This document shows, one piece after another, positions 19,626 through 29,666 of a stretch of 64,000 nucleotides of DNA; position 1 is the first letter of the stretch; every line of letters begins with the position of its first letter. The stretch is from Pseudoxanthomonas sp. PXM01 (GTDB lineage Bacteria > Pseudomonadota > Gammaproteobacteria > Xanthomonadales > Xanthomonadaceae): NCBI RefSeq assembly GCF_014851815.1, contig NZ_JACVAJ010000002.1, positions 1,458,999 through 1,522,998 of the forward strand. Direction: 5' to 3'. The notes under the pieces are model-generated. The model did no database searches. It was not told the origin of the DNA and saw only the letters and a program-made list of their open reading frames with translations. The translations under genes were made by a program, and so were the position numbers.

Positions 19626-20651
19626 ATGAGCTTCGCCCCCGACCACCCACCCGCACCGCAGCGGCTGGCCGTCGACTACATCCATGCCCCGACGCCGCAG
19701 GCGTTGCTGGGCCTGCCGGAAACCCTGGCCGTGTTCGGCTTCGGCGCACTGGCACCCGCCACGGCCGCGATCGACGATCCGCGCTACCTGCGCGTGCCGC
19801 TGTCGCCGCTGCGTGAAGCCGCCGCACCCTACGAGGTGTGGCGTGCGACCGGACCGGTGACGACGGGCCGCGACGGCGCGGTGCGCTACAGCCACGACGG
19901 GACGCTGATGTTCGGCGTGGTGGAGTGGGAGGAATCCGAGGGCGGCATCCTGCATGCCAGTGCGCATGCCTATGCGGCCATGGCGGCCTTCTGGCGCGAC
20001 AGCGGGTATCCGCACCTGCTGCGGATCTGGAACTACTTCGACGCGATCACCGAAGGCGACGGCGACGGCGAGCGCTACCGGCAATTCTGTGTCGGCCGCG
20101 TGCAGGGCCTCGGCGACGTCGACACCCGCGTACTGCCCGCCGCGACCGCGATCGGCGCGAAAGGCCGCGACGGACGCCGCGTGCTGCAGGTGTACTGGCT
20201 GGCCGCGCGCGAACCCGGCCTGCCGCTGGAAAATCCGCGCCAGGTCAGCGCCTACCGCTACCCGCGCGAATACGGCCCGCAATCGCCCAGCTTCGCGCGT
20301 GCCCTGCTGCCGCCTTCGCCACGCGTGCCGCTGCTGCTCTCGGGCACGGCCAGCATCGTCGGCCACGCGTCGCAGCACGCCGATTCGTTGCGCGCGCAGC
20401 TGGACGAAACGCTGACCAACCTGGACAGCCTGCTCGGCGCCGCGCGCGAGCATGCGCCGACGCTGACGCCGCACATGGACGCCAGTTCGCGCCTGAAGGT
20501 CTATGTGAGCGACGCCGTCGACGCCGACGCGGTCGCCGCGCAGCTGGAAGCGCGCCTCGGCACGCGGGTGCCCTGGTTGATGCTGCATGCCGACGTCTGC
20601 CGGCGCGAATTGCTGGTGGAGATCGAGGGTATGCACGGCGTGGTGGCTTGA
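19626..20651 (+). CDS. xanB2: Chorismatase, XanB2-like (3-/4-hydroxybenzoate synthase)
   Basis: The 341-residue protein belongs to the FkbO/Hyg5/XanB2 chorismatase family, which hydrolyses chorismate. In Xanthomonas, XanB2 yields 3-hydroxybenzoate (for the yellow pigment xanthomonadin) and 4-hydroxybenzoate (for ubiquinone). The N-terminal half includes VFGFGALAP and YEVWRATGPV. The C-terminal half has a Rid-like fold that provides VYVSDAVDADAV and HADVCRRELLVEIEG; the terminal Glu region is catalytic in the family. ATG 19626 gives the typical MSFAPDHPP-like start. The reading frame is open upstream, but without homology-like sequence. It is not in a visible pigment gene cluster. aroE and a phosphopantetheinyl transferase elsewhere in the window could serve the same pathway. 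Confidence 0.88.
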   Translation: MSFAPDHPPAPQRLAVDYIHAPTPQALLGLPETLAVFGFGALAPATAAIDDPRYLRVPLSPLREAAAPYEVWRATGPVTTGRDGAVRYSHDGTLMFGVVEWEESEGGILHASAHAYAAMAAFWRDSGYPHLLRIWNYFDAITEGDGDGERYRQFCVGRVQGLGDVDTRVLPAATAIGAKGRDGRRVLQVYWLAAREPGLPLENPRQVSAYRYPREYGPQSPSFARALLPPSPRVPLLLSGTASIVGHASQHADSLRAQLDETLTNLDSLLGAAREHAPTLTPHMDASSRLKVYVSDAVDADAVAAQLEARLGTRVPWLMLHADVCRRELLVEIEGMHGVVA

Positions 20652-20723
20652 AGCACCTGCCGGACGTCCGCATAGTGGTTCCATGAGGCGCCGCGTCGCG
20701 CGCCGTATCGCGGAGGATGTTCG

Positions 20724-22059
<1,336 letters not shown>

Positions 22060-22060
22060 G

Positions 22061-22519
22061 ATGACGGCCGTCGTCATCCGCGATGCGCGGCATGACGATG
22101 CGGACGAACTGGCGCGCCTGTGCACGCTGCTCGCCTATCCGGTGGACGGCGATGGCATGGCGCAGCGACTGGCCAGCCTGCTGGGTTCGCCCACGCATGC
22201 GGTGATGGTCGCCGCCTCTCGTGACGATGGTGGCGACCTGCTGGGCATGGTCGCCGCAGAGTGGCGGCTGATGATCGAGTTCGGTCACCGCGCCGAGATC
22301 ACGGCGTTGATCGTCGATCCACGGGCGCGACGCCTCGGCCTGGGTCAGCAACTGGTGGATGCCGCCTGCGACTGGATCCGTGGGCGGGGCGGCGGCGATG
22401 TCTTCGTCCGCTCCAACATCGTGCGGCCGGAAGCGCATGCGTTCTATCCCTCGGCCGGCTTCGCGCTGGCCAAGACGCAGCACGTCTATGTGCGGCAACT
22501 GGGGCGTCCGGCGGACTGA
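22061..22519 (+). CDS. GNAT family N-acetyltransferase
   Basis: The 152-residue protein carries a GNAT domain. It has an EITALIVDPRARRLGLGQQLVD segment with the RRLGLG acetyl-CoA loop near residue 90, and a VRSNIVRPEAHAFYPSAGF segment with the typical alpha4/beta5 tail (AHxFYxxxGF). The substrate is unknown. It starts one base after the hemB stop, so it is translated from the same message. A strong bidirectional terminator follows. Confidence 0.9.
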   Translation: MTAVVIRDARHDDADELARLCTLLAYPVDGDGMAQRLASLLGSPTHAVMVAASRDDGGDLLGMVAAEWRLMIEFGHRAEITALIVDPRARRLGLGQQLVDAACDWIRGRGGGDVFVRSNIVRPEAHAFYPSAGFALAKTQHVYVRQLGRPAD

Positions 22520-22540
22520 CCGGAGAAGCCGGCACCACAA

Positions 22541-22572
22541 CGAGAACGGGAGCCTGTCGGCTCCCGTTCTCG
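22541..22572. terminator. Perfect 14-bp stem bidirectional terminator
   Basis: CGAGAACGGGAGCC (22541-22554) pairs perfectly with its complement at 22559-22572 around a TGTC loop. It sits between convergent genes (GNAT and the beta-barrel protein) and can serve both strands. Confidence 0.75.
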
Positions 22573-22580
22573 TTCCTGCA

Positions 22581-23318
22581 TCAGAAGCGGGCTTCGATGC
22601 CCAGCATCACCGTGTCGGCACGACTGAAATCGCAATAGTCGTCATCGTCGTAATAGCAGTCGTTGTAGTCGTCTGCGTAGACGAAACCGGTGTAACCCAG
22701 GTGGATGTTGAAGTGGCGGTTGATATCCACACCGATCGCCACGCCCGCATAGCCGCCATCGGTCGAGAGCTCACCGTAGTATCCGTCCTGCTTGGCGTCG
22801 AAGTAGCCGCCGCGCACCGTGGCGAACCACGGACTGTTGCCGAAGTTGAAGCGGGCGTTCGCACCGATGGCCTTGTAGGTGGCCTTCGGCACTTCGACAC
22901 CACGGTAATCGGTGCTGTCCAGCCGGCCACCCGACAGTTCCACGCCGACCTGCGTCCACGGACCCGCCTGCCAGCGGTAACCGGCGCTCACGGCCACGGC
23001 GTCCTGTTCGACGTCTTCGTAGATCCAACCCTGGCCGGCCTGCACGCCGACGAAGAAGCCGCCATCCTCCTCATCTTCGGGGGCGGTGGCAGGCGCAACG
23101 TAAGGCGCCGGCGCGGCATAGGTCGGCGCGGGCGCCGGAGCCTGCGGTGCGGGGCTGACTGCAGTCGGCTGGGTCGCCGGCGTCGCGGGCTGGGTGGGCG
23201 CGGGCTGCGCGGCGCTCTTGTTGCGGAAGGCCTCGTAGGCGGGCGAGACGGACTGCGCCTGCGCATGCAGGGCAAAGGCCGCCAGCGCGAGCGGCAGGTA
23301 GCGGAACAACGGCTTCAT
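22581..23318 (-). CDS. Outer-membrane beta-barrel protein (porin-like)
   Basis: The 245-residue protein has a signal peptide (MKPLFRYLPLALAAFALHAQA). A Pro/Ala/Thr-rich linker at about residues 35-80 follows, then a C-terminal domain of alternating beta-strands that ends in a phenylalanine (MLGIEARF), the usual outer-membrane barrel signature. Strands such as GGFFVGVQAGQGWIYEDV and YAGVAIGVDINRHFNIHLGY look like an 8-stranded OmpA/OmpW-type barrel. A loop near the end is rich in Asp, Tyr and Cys (DDYNDCYYDDDDYCDF), which might bind metal. ATG 23318 follows GGGGAGTTCACC. The open frame extends upstream, but without a signal peptide. Confidence 0.8.
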   Translation of the reverse strand: MKPLFRYLPLALAAFALHAQAQSVSPAYEAFRNKSAAQPAPTQPATPATQPTAVSPAPQAPAPAPTYAAPAPYVAPATAPEDEEDGGFFVGVQAGQGWIYEDVEQDAVAVSAGYRWQAGPWTQVGVELSGGRLDSTDYRGVEVPKATYKAIGANARFNFGNSPWFATVRGGYFDAKQDGYYGELSTDGGYAGVAIGVDINRHFNIHLGYTGFVYADDYNDCYYDDDDYCDFSRADTVMLGIEARF

Positions 23319-23687
23319 GGTGAACTCCCCTTTCGGTGGTGGTGGCGTCCCCGCGTCCTTGCGGTACCGGCGGGGCGGATCGGTGCGGTACGGATGGCAG
23401 CGCCGACGGGCGCGCATGCATGGACGCGGCGTCGCTCCGTTCCCGGTCGACGCGCGTCCTCGCAGTGGCAGAGTTCGATGGAAGGCGGCCGGACTCCCCA
23501 GCCCGCTCGCCTGTCGCCTTGCTCCCTGGCACACCCCCTTCGGCGGCGGCACAGTGCAGCGCGGTGCATCGCCTGTCAAGCGGGCGCCGGCGCGCGGTAG
23601 ACTGCGACGAAGGCGGTGGCGGGCATCCGCATGTGCGGACGCTTCGCTGCGGCATCCGACTCACTCTTTCCGACGGGGTTCCGCGCC
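23319..23687. other. Divergent intergenic region between beta-barrel gene and aroE
   Basis: This 369-base gap separates two divergently transcribed genes and so holds both promoters. A TAGACT box lies on the plus strand around 23598-23603, about 85 bases before aroE, without a clear -35. The minus-strand side carries the SD of the barrel gene. No additional gene or RNA is recognisable. Confidence 0.4.
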
Positions 23688-24536
23688 ATGTCCAGCCATC
23701 GCTACGCCGTCTTCGGACACCCCGTCGCCCACTCGCTGTCGCCCCGCATCCATGCCGCCTTCGCGCAGCAGGTCGGCATCGCGCTGGAGTACACGGCCAT
23801 CGACACCGCGGCGCACGACTTCGTCGCCACGCTGGACCGCTTCGCCGGCGACGGTGGTGCGGGCGCCAACGTCACCCTGCCATTGAAGGAAGCCGCCTTC
23901 GCGATCTGCGCGCAAGCGAGCGATCGCGCCCGGCGTGCCGGCGCAGTGAACACGCTGACCCGCAACGACGGCCAGTGGCATGGCGACAACACGGACGGCG
24001 CCGGGCTGGTGCGCGATCTGACGGGACGCCAGGGGCTGGACCTGCGTGCACGCCGCGGCCTGCTGCTCGGCGCCGGCGGCGCCGCGCGCGGCGTGGCGCC
24101 CGCGCTGCTGGACGCCGGCATCAGCGAACTGATCATCGTGAACCGGACGGCGGACCGCGCCGACGCGCTGGCCGATGCACTGGGCGAACCGGATCGCGCG
24201 CACTCGCGCTACTGGGACGACCTGCGCGACCTCGGTGACTTCTCGCTGATCATCAACGCGACCTCGGCGGCACGCCAGGACCAGGGGGCGTTCACCCTGC
24301 CGTTCACGCTGGCCACGCCACGCACGCTGGCGGTCGACCTCAACTATGGCGAAGCGGCGATCCCGTTCCTTGCCTGGGCGCGCGCTGCCGGCTGCCACGA
24401 CGCCGTGGACGGGCTGGGCATGCTGGTGGAGCAGGCCGCCGAAGCCTTCGAGCAATGGCATGGCGTGCGACCGGAAACAGATGCCGTCTACGCCGCGCTG
24501 CGCGGCAAGGACAAGGTGCTGGTGACGGCGGACTGA
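23688..24536 (+). CDS. aroE: Shikimate dehydrogenase
   Basis: AroE reduces 3-dehydroshikimate to shikimate with NADPH in the chorismate pathway. The 282-residue protein starts [20 protein letters not shown], where S-x-S binds shikimate. It has [11 protein letters not shown] with the catalytic Lys (in the N-V-T-x-P-x-K motif), NTDGAG with the catalytic Asp, and the NADP-binding [12 protein letters not shown] followed by VNRTADRA. All key residues are present. ATG 23688 is chosen because it fits the family N-terminus. It feeds chorismate to enzymes such as XanB2, encoded 4 kb upstream. Confidence 0.96.
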   Translation: MSSHRYAVFGHPVAHSLSPRIHAAFAQQVGIALEYTAIDTAAHDFVATLDRFAGDGGAGANVTLPLKEAAFAICAQASDRARRAGAVNTLTRNDGQWHGDNTDGAGLVRDLTGRQGLDLRARRGLLLGAGGAARGVAPALLDAGISELIIVNRTADRADALADALGEPDRAHSRYWDDLRDLGDFSLIINATSAARQDQGAFTLPFTLATPRTLAVDLNYGEAAIPFLAWARAAGCHDAVDGLGMLVEQAAEAFEQWHGVRPETDAVYAALRGKDKVLVTAD

Positions 24537-24541
24537 CCGCG

Positions 24542-25066
24542 ATGCTCATCAGGCTCGCTTCAAGCGTCGCCCTGATGTTCGGTCTGGCCCCGCACGCCAA
24601 GGCGGGATGGATACACGAGGTGCGCGCGCCGTCGGCCGCCCTGCCGGCCACCTCCAGCCTTCGTTATGACGCGGCACCCGATGTCGGCACGCCGCGCCTT
24701 GATGAGGCACTGCTCGCGCTGACCGACGCCAGCCGTGTTGAGCTGGATATCCTCGTGCTGCACGAACGGATGCTGGAAGCCGACTTCCAGCATGAGCTCT
24801 TCCTGCTCCTGCGCGCCTCGGCGCCATCGCAGCTTGAAGAAGCGCTTGTCTCTTCCGGCAACCACGACAATCCCGCGTTGCTGGCGCTGCGTCGCCCGTT
24901 CCTGCAGGCGGTTTCGGATTCGCGCATCGTCACCGGATATCGGCAGGATCTCGCCAAGCATGGCCTTCGTGTCGCCGATGTGCAGCTCGAGAAGCTCGCC
25001 CTGGACGCGAGTGGAGATACACCCCGCCTGCGTTGTTTCCTCTGGTTGACCCTCTTGCCCCTGTGA
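24542..25066 (+). CDS. Hypothetical protein with N-terminal signal-like segment
   Basis: The 174-residue product starts MLIRLASSVALMFGLAPHAKAGW, a plausible signal peptide ending near residue 21, so export is possible. The rest is a mixed-charge sequence with no motif I recognise. It mentions several acidic helices (LDEALLALTDASRVELDILVL, DFQHELFLLLRAS). It begins 5 bases after the aroE stop, so it is probably on the aroE transcript. It could be a lineage-specific protein. Confidence 0.55.
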   Translation: MLIRLASSVALMFGLAPHAKAGWIHEVRAPSAALPATSSLRYDAAPDVGTPRLDEALLALTDASRVELDILVLHERMLEADFQHELFLLLRASAPSQLEEALVSSGNHDNPALLALRRPFLQAVSDSRIVTGYRQDLAKHGLRVADVQLEKLALDASGDTPRLRCFLWLTLLPL

Positions 25067-25124
25067 AGCGAAGCGGCGCCATCAAGTAGGCTAGGCTGCG
25101 ACGAAACATTCCTGGAGGAAATGC

Positions 25125-25475
25125 ATGGACGGACTTTTCACCCAACTGCTGACGATGCTCGGCTACCAGCTGCCCGAACTGCTGGCCTGCGTGGCCGGCA
25201 CCGCAATGCTGGCGATGTGGGCACCGCCGGCGCCGGGTCGCAAGCTGGCGCTGGCCGGCATTTCGCTGATGCTGCTGACCACCCTGCTGCGCGGCGTGAT
25301 GAGCGTGTGGCAGGCATGGGTGATCAACAGCGCCACCGACGGCTATGCCTCGGTGAGCAGCATGATGGGTCTGTTCAGCGCCGTCGGCATGCTGATCGGC
25401 GTCGTCTCCGCGGCCGGCCTGGTGATGCTGGCGTGGGGCGCCTGCAAGGCGATGCAGGCCACGCGCACGGCCTAG
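25125..25475 (+). CDS. Small inner-membrane protein, unknown function
   Basis: The 116-residue protein has about three to four hydrophobic segments (residues 15-35, 42-62, 78-100) and few charges. GGAGGAA lies 5-11 bases before the ATG at 25125, a strong SD for this genome. No family is recognised. Confidence 0.7.
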   Translation: MDGLFTQLLTMLGYQLPELLACVAGTAMLAMWAPPAPGRKLALAGISLMLLTTLLRGVMSVWQAWVINSATDGYASVSSMMGLFSAVGMLIGVVSAAGLVMLAWGACKAMQATRTA

Positions 25476-25542
25476 GCGATATCCGCATAGGCGCCGCTGA
25501 AAACGGAATAGCGCGACAGCACCCGGCGACAGGCGAGCGGGC

Positions 25543-25548
25543 TAGCAT
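25543..25548 (+). promoter_or_regulatory. TAGCAT -10 box, leaderless arrangement
   Basis: TAGCAT ends 6 bases before the ATG of the ThuA-like gene, with no SD in the gap. Confidence 0.4.
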
Positions 25549-25554
25549 CGCGGG

Positions 25555-26328
25555 ATGAAACGCTTCCTGCTGCTGACGCTCCTCTGCCTCGCCTCCCTGG
25601 CTTCCTCCGCGTGCGCGCAGGGCCAGTTCAAGGTGCTGGTGGTCGCCATCCCCAACCGCTACCACCACGACTACGCCGTGGTCGCCAAGCCGCAGTTCGA
25701 ACGGATGGCGCAGGTGCATGGCTTCGACCTGACGTGGTCGTGGAACAGCACACCGTTCGATGGCGACCTGTCGCCCTATGCCGCCATCGTGCTGCTCAAC
25801 ACGCCAGGCGACGAACTGAAAGGCGAGCAGCGCGGCAAACTGGAAGCCTATGTGCGCGCCGGCGGCGGGGTGATGGCCGTGCACCGCGCGCTGATCTTCA
25901 ATCCGCCCGGCGACTGGCCCTGGTTCGAGCGCCTGATCGGGCGGACGTTCCGCATCCATCCGATGGTGCAGACCGCCACCGTACGCGTGGAGGATCCCGC
26001 GTTCCCCGCGACGTTCGGCCTGCCGTCGCGCTGGGTGTGGACGGACGAGTGGTACGAGTTCAACGCCCCGGTCACGCGCGGCCTGCGCACCGTGCTCAGC
26101 GTGGACGAAACCAGCTACGACCCGACCCGCATCTGGCCTGGCCAGACCGCGCGCGGCATGGGCAAGGACCATCCCGTCGCGTGGTACCACGCCTACGACG
26201 GCGGCCGCGTCTTCGTCACCTCACTGGGGCACACGCCGGCGCTGTACGACGACCCGTCGTACCTGGCGCATCTCTACGGCGGCCTGTGGTGGACCGCGAC
26301 CGGCAAGGGCATCGACGCATCGCGCTGA
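25555..26328 (+). CDS. ThuA-like (trehalose-utilisation type) exported protein
   Basis: The 257-residue protein has a signal peptide (MKRFLLLTLLCLASLASSACA-QG) whose end also resembles a weak lipobox. The body matches the ThuA/DUF1080-neighbour fold, a class I glutamine-amidotransferase-like domain: FKVLVVAIPNRYHHD, AAIVLLNTPGDELKGEQ, LEAYVRAGGGVMAVHRAL and the ending GGRVFVTSLGHTPALYDDPSYLAHL. ThuA proteins are linked to sugar (trehalose, keto-disaccharide) metabolism, but the substrate here is unknown. The neighbour on the opposite strand is a DUF4380 protein, another sugar-mutarotase-like exported protein. The two genes converge with a 10-base gap. Confidence 0.85.
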   Translation: MKRFLLLTLLCLASLASSACAQGQFKVLVVAIPNRYHHDYAVVAKPQFERMAQVHGFDLTWSWNSTPFDGDLSPYAAIVLLNTPGDELKGEQRGKLEAYVRAGGGVMAVHRALIFNPPGDWPWFERLIGRTFRIHPMVQTATVRVEDPAFPATFGLPSRWVWTDEWYEFNAPVTRGLRTVLSVDETSYDPTRIWPGQTARGMGKDHPVAWYHAYDGGRVFVTSLGHTPALYDDPSYLAHLYGGLWWTATGKGIDASR

Positions 26329-26338
26329 TGCGCGACGA

Positions 26339-27361
26339 TCAGTCGGTCGCGCCGCAGAGCGCCAGGCGTTCGCACAGGAACGCGACCTGCGCATCCTGCG
26401 TTTCGGGTCCGTCGTACGCCAGCACGGTCCAGCGTTCCCGGGCCTGCATCGCCTCGCCGGCCGCGAGGATGCGGAACGGCGCGTGCACTTCCATTTCCAG
26501 CAGGCCGGCCTGGACGTCGTCGGCGTGGTCCAGATACAGCTCGACCTGGCCGTGCTCGGGATGGATGGCGGCGCGCGGCTGGTGGTCGAAGCGGATCACG
26601 AAGGCCTGTCCGTAGGTGAACCCCGCCATCCAGCCGGCCGACGGCTGCAGGAACACCTTGCCGCGGCGCATCGGAAGATCCGGCGACATGGGCTGGAACG
26701 AGAAGACGCCACGCTCGATCCGCCACACAGGCACCGCACCGTCCTCGCCTTCGACACGCACGTCACGCGCATCGGCCACCGGCACGTAGACGCGCGTCGC
26801 CGCAGAGGTCCGCGTGTTGAACCACAGGTCGCGCGCGACGGGACGTCCACGGATGTTGCGTGCGGTCGCCGTCACGATGAGGGTGGCCGGATCGGCCGGA
26901 TCGAATGCGAACGATTTCAGCAGCCGCACCCCGGTGACGGGGCTGTCGATGCCTTCCAGCACCAGCCGCTCGGGCGAACGCGCGACCACGCGCGTCCCTG
27001 CGAAGGCCAGGTACGGGTCCGGCGGCCACACCGCCTTCGCCGCGCGACGCGATGGATTCGCGTCCTGGTCGGACCACCAGCCGCTCTGCGGCCCCAGCCA
27101 CACGTCATGCCCCAGATAGCCTATGTCGTCCGCGTCCGCCGAGACGGCTGGCGTCGGCTGCGACGCGACGGGTTCGCCGATCCTGATCAGGTTGGGACGA
27201 TCGACGCGCCCGGCATGCAGCACACGACCGCCGAATGCCGGCGTGATCTCGACGACGATCTCCGTCGACTGCAACCGGATGCGTTCGACGTCCGTGGCGT
27301 TCGCAGGCCCTGCACCGAGGCACAGCGCGACGAGGACGAGCGGCGTGACGAGCGTGCGCAT
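26339..27361 (-). CDS. DUF4380 family exported protein
   Basis: The 340-residue protein has a signal peptide (MRTLVTPLVLVALCLGAGPANA). The body looks like a galactose-mutarotase-type beta-sandwich: QSTEIVVEITPAFGGRVLHAG at the start, GHDVWLGPQSGWW, then long beta-strands. This is the DUF4380 pattern, whose function is unknown but which is probably sugar-related. A GTG at 27370 overlaps the TAG stop of the DUF58 gene and would add MAR; the ATG at 27361 keeps the signal peptide clean. It is the last gene of the minus-strand operon that starts with the RDD gene. Confidence 0.8.
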   Translation of the reverse strand: MRTLVTPLVLVALCLGAGPANATDVERIRLQSTEIVVEITPAFGGRVLHAGRVDRPNLIRIGEPVASQPTPAVSADADDIGYLGHDVWLGPQSGWWSDQDANPSRRAAKAVWPPDPYLAFAGTRVVARSPERLVLEGIDSPVTGVRLLKSFAFDPADPATLIVTATARNIRGRPVARDLWFNTRTSAATRVYVPVADARDVRVEGEDGAVPVWRIERGVFSFQPMSPDLPMRRGKVFLQPSAGWMAGFTYGQAFVIRFDHQPRAAIHPEHGQVELYLDHADDVQAGLLEMEVHAPFRILAAGEAMQARERWTVLAYDGPETQDAQVAFLCERLALCGATD

Positions 27362-27369
27362 GCGCGCCA

Positions 27370-28668
27370 CTACAGCACGCCGTCGCGCTTCACCGCCAGG
27401 TAGCGCTCCACCAGCGCACCCGGCAGTTCGTCGCTGGTGACATCCAGCACCATCACACGATGGCTGCGCAGCGCATCGTGCGCCGCCGTGCGCTGCTCCC
27501 GGTAGCGGGCGACGGCGCCGGCATGGATCGCACCCTGCAGGTCATGCACTTCCTCATCGAGGGCATCGTCCAGTGAGGTCTCGCGCAGGCTGGCCACGCA
27601 GACCAGGTGCCGCTTCTGCAGCAGGCGCACCGCGGCCAACAGGTCGTCGATGTCCTCGTCGCGCACATTGGTCACCAGCATCACCAGCGCCCGACGGCGC
27701 TGGCGCAGGCTGAGCTCGGTGGCGGCGGCCAGATAGTCCGTGGCGACCGGGCGCGGCTGCAGGTCGTAGCTGGCGCGCAGCAGCGTATCGATGGCCGCCA
27801 TGCCACGTTGCGGCGCGACCCAGCGGCTGTCGCCACCGGCGGCGAACAGGCCTACGCCGTCGCCCTGCCGCAGCGCCAGATAGGACACCACCAGCGATGC
27901 GTTGAGCACGTGGTCGAAGTGGCCCAGTTCGTCCTCGCGCGCCATCATCCGGCGGCCGGTATCGATCAGCATGACCAGTTGCTGGTTCTTCTCGTCCTGG
28001 TACTCGCGCGAGATCAGCTTGCGAGAGCGCGCAGTGGCTTTCCAGTCGACCTGGCGCAGGCTGTCGCCGACGCGGTACTCGCGCATCTGGTGGAAGTCGG
28101 TGCCTTCGCCGCGCCGCCGCTTCAGATGCGCGCCCACGAGGCGCGACGCCTGTTCGGCACTGAACAACGCGAAGCGCGTCAGCGGCGCGAAGTTCGGGTA
28201 CACGCGTACCCGCTGCGGCGCACCGGCTACGCGCGACTGCCGCCACAGCGCCAGTGCGGAACGCAGGCGCAACTGCACGCCCTCGAAGTGCGCGTCACCG
28301 CGCGCCGCGGGGCGCAGCCGATAGGTGACGCGGGTGGCCGACATCGGGGCCAGCGTCAGCCGGCGCGGCAGGCCCGACGAGGCCCAGCCGCCCGGATGCA
28401 GGTCGAACACCTCCAGCCGCTGCTTCACCCGCGACTCGAACACCAGCGCGACATCGCGTTCCATGCCCAGCGGCAGCGCCTCGGGCACCTCGCGCACGGT
28501 GTCCGGCGTAGGTCGCCCGCGCAGCCGCCAGCCGTCCAGCAGCGCGACCGCCAGCATGGCCGCGCCCACCAGCTGCCATTGCCACAGCGACCAGCCGAGG
28601 AACGGCACGGCCAAGCCTGCCAGTCCCCAGCAGGCGATCAGCGCAATGAGCAGCGGAGCCGGCCTCAT
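27370..28668 (-). CDS. DUF58 domain protein of the MoxR cluster
   Basis: The 432-residue protein has two N-terminal membrane helices (residues about 5-45) and a cytoplasmic VWA-like region. The DUF58 hallmark is clear: REYRVGDSLRQVDWKATARSRKLISREYQDE near residue 200, followed by MLIDTGRRM, a degenerate MIDAS motif. DUF58 proteins work with a MoxR AAA+ ATPase, here encoded immediately upstream with an ATGA overlap. The pair is thought to assemble or activate other proteins, often envelope or metal-containing ones. The start at 28668 follows from the overlap and the membrane helix. Confidence 0.93.
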   Translation of the reverse strand: MRPAPLLIALIACWGLAGLAVPFLGWSLWQWQLVGAAMLAVALLDGWRLRGRPTPDTVREVPEALPLGMERDVALVFESRVKQRLEVFDLHPGGWASSGLPRRLTLAPMSATRVTYRLRPAARGDAHFEGVQLRLRSALALWRQSRVAGAPQRVRVYPNFAPLTRFALFSAEQASRLVGAHLKRRRGEGTDFHQMREYRVGDSLRQVDWKATARSRKLISREYQDEKNQQLVMLIDTGRRMMAREDELGHFDHVLNASLVVSYLALRQGDGVGLFAAGGDSRWVAPQRGMAAIDTLLRASYDLQPRPVATDYLAAATELSLRQRRRALVMLVTNVRDEDIDDLLAAVRLLQKRHLVCVASLRETSLDDALDEEVHDLQGAIHAGAVARYREQRTAAHDALRSHRVMVLDVTSDELPGALVERYLAVKRDGVL

Positions 28669-29666
28669 TTGCGGGGAGCGTCCACCTTGGCCAGCAGCGC
28701 ACGCAGCGCGTCGTCCGGCGACTGCCCTTCGATCTGCAGTTCGGGCGCGAGGGTGATGCGGTGGCGCAGCGCCGGGCGGGCGATGTCGCGCACGTCGTCG
28801 GGGGTGACGAAGTCGCGCCCCTGCAGCACCGCCTGCGCACGCGCCGCGCGCACCAGGGCGATGCTGCCGCGCGGACCGGCGCCCAGTGCGATGCCGGGCC
28901 ACTTGCGGGTAGCCGCGACGATGCGGACCGCGTAGTCGACGACTTCCGGATCCACGCGCACGGCGGCGGTCTCGCGCTGCATCGCGGCGATGTCGGCGGC
29001 GCCGAGCACGCGCTTCACCTGCGAGAGATCGAAGTCGGCGGCGGTGCGCCCGGTGGTGATGGCATCGACCATGCGCTTCTCGTCCTCCAGCGCCGGATAG
29101 TCGATCAGCACCTTCAGCAGGAAGCGGTCCAGCTGCGCTTCCGGCAACGGATACGTGCCCTCCTGCTCCACCGGATTCTGGGTGGCGAGCGCGATGAAGG
29201 GGGGCGACAGCTGGAACGACTTGCCCTCGATCGTGACCTGGCCTTCCTGCATCACTTCCAGCAGCGCGGACTGGGTCTTGGCCGGGGCGCGGTTGATTTC
29301 GTCGGCCAGCAGGATGTTGGTGAACACCGGACCGCGGCGGATCTGGAAGCTCTCGGTCTTCGGGTCGTAGACGGCATGGCCGCTGACATCGCTCGGCATC
29401 AGGTCGGGCGTGAACTGCACACGCGCGTAGGTCAACTCCAGCGCCTGCGCGAGTGCGCGCACCAGCAGCGTCTTGCCGAGTCCCGGCACGCCCTCGATCA
29501 GCACGTGGCCGCCGGCGAGCAGCGCGATCAGGATCTGGTCCAGCACGTCGGGCTGGCCGATGAAGGCGCGCGAGACCTCCTCGCGCACGGCCTCGACGCG
29601 CTCGGACAGCGCATTGGTCGGTGTCGGCGGGAGCGCGGGCGGCGCGGCGGCGGTCTCGTCGTTCAT
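28665..29666 (-). CDS. MoxR-family AAA+ ATPase
   Basis: The 333-residue protein has Walker A GVPGLGKTLLVRAL near residue 55, the Walker B segment LLADEINRAPAKTQSALLE and sensor 1 ATQNP. It ends in a C-terminal lid typical of MoxR (DDVRDIARPALRHRI). MoxR ATPases act as chaperones with VWA-domain partners. Here the partner is the DUF58 protein encoded next, with the ATGA overlap. The start ATG at 29666 overlaps the stop of DUF4350. An earlier open frame exists upstream but has no AAA+ sequence. Function is by family. Confidence 0.96.
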   Translation of the reverse strand: MNDETAAAPPALPPTPTNALSERVEAVREEVSRAFIGQPDVLDQILIALLAGGHVLIEGVPGLGKTLLVRALAQALELTYARVQFTPDLMPSDVSGHAVYDPKTESFQIRRGPVFTNILLADEINRAPAKTQSALLEVMQEGQVTIEGKSFQLSPPFIALATQNPVEQEGTYPLPEAQLDRFLLKVLIDYPALEDEKRMVDAITTGRTAADFDLSQVKRVLGAADIAAMQRETAAVRVDPEVVDYAVRIVAATRKWPGIALGAGPRGSIALVRAARAQAVLQGRDFVTPDDVRDIARPALRHRITLAPELQIEGQSPDDALRALLAKVDAPRK

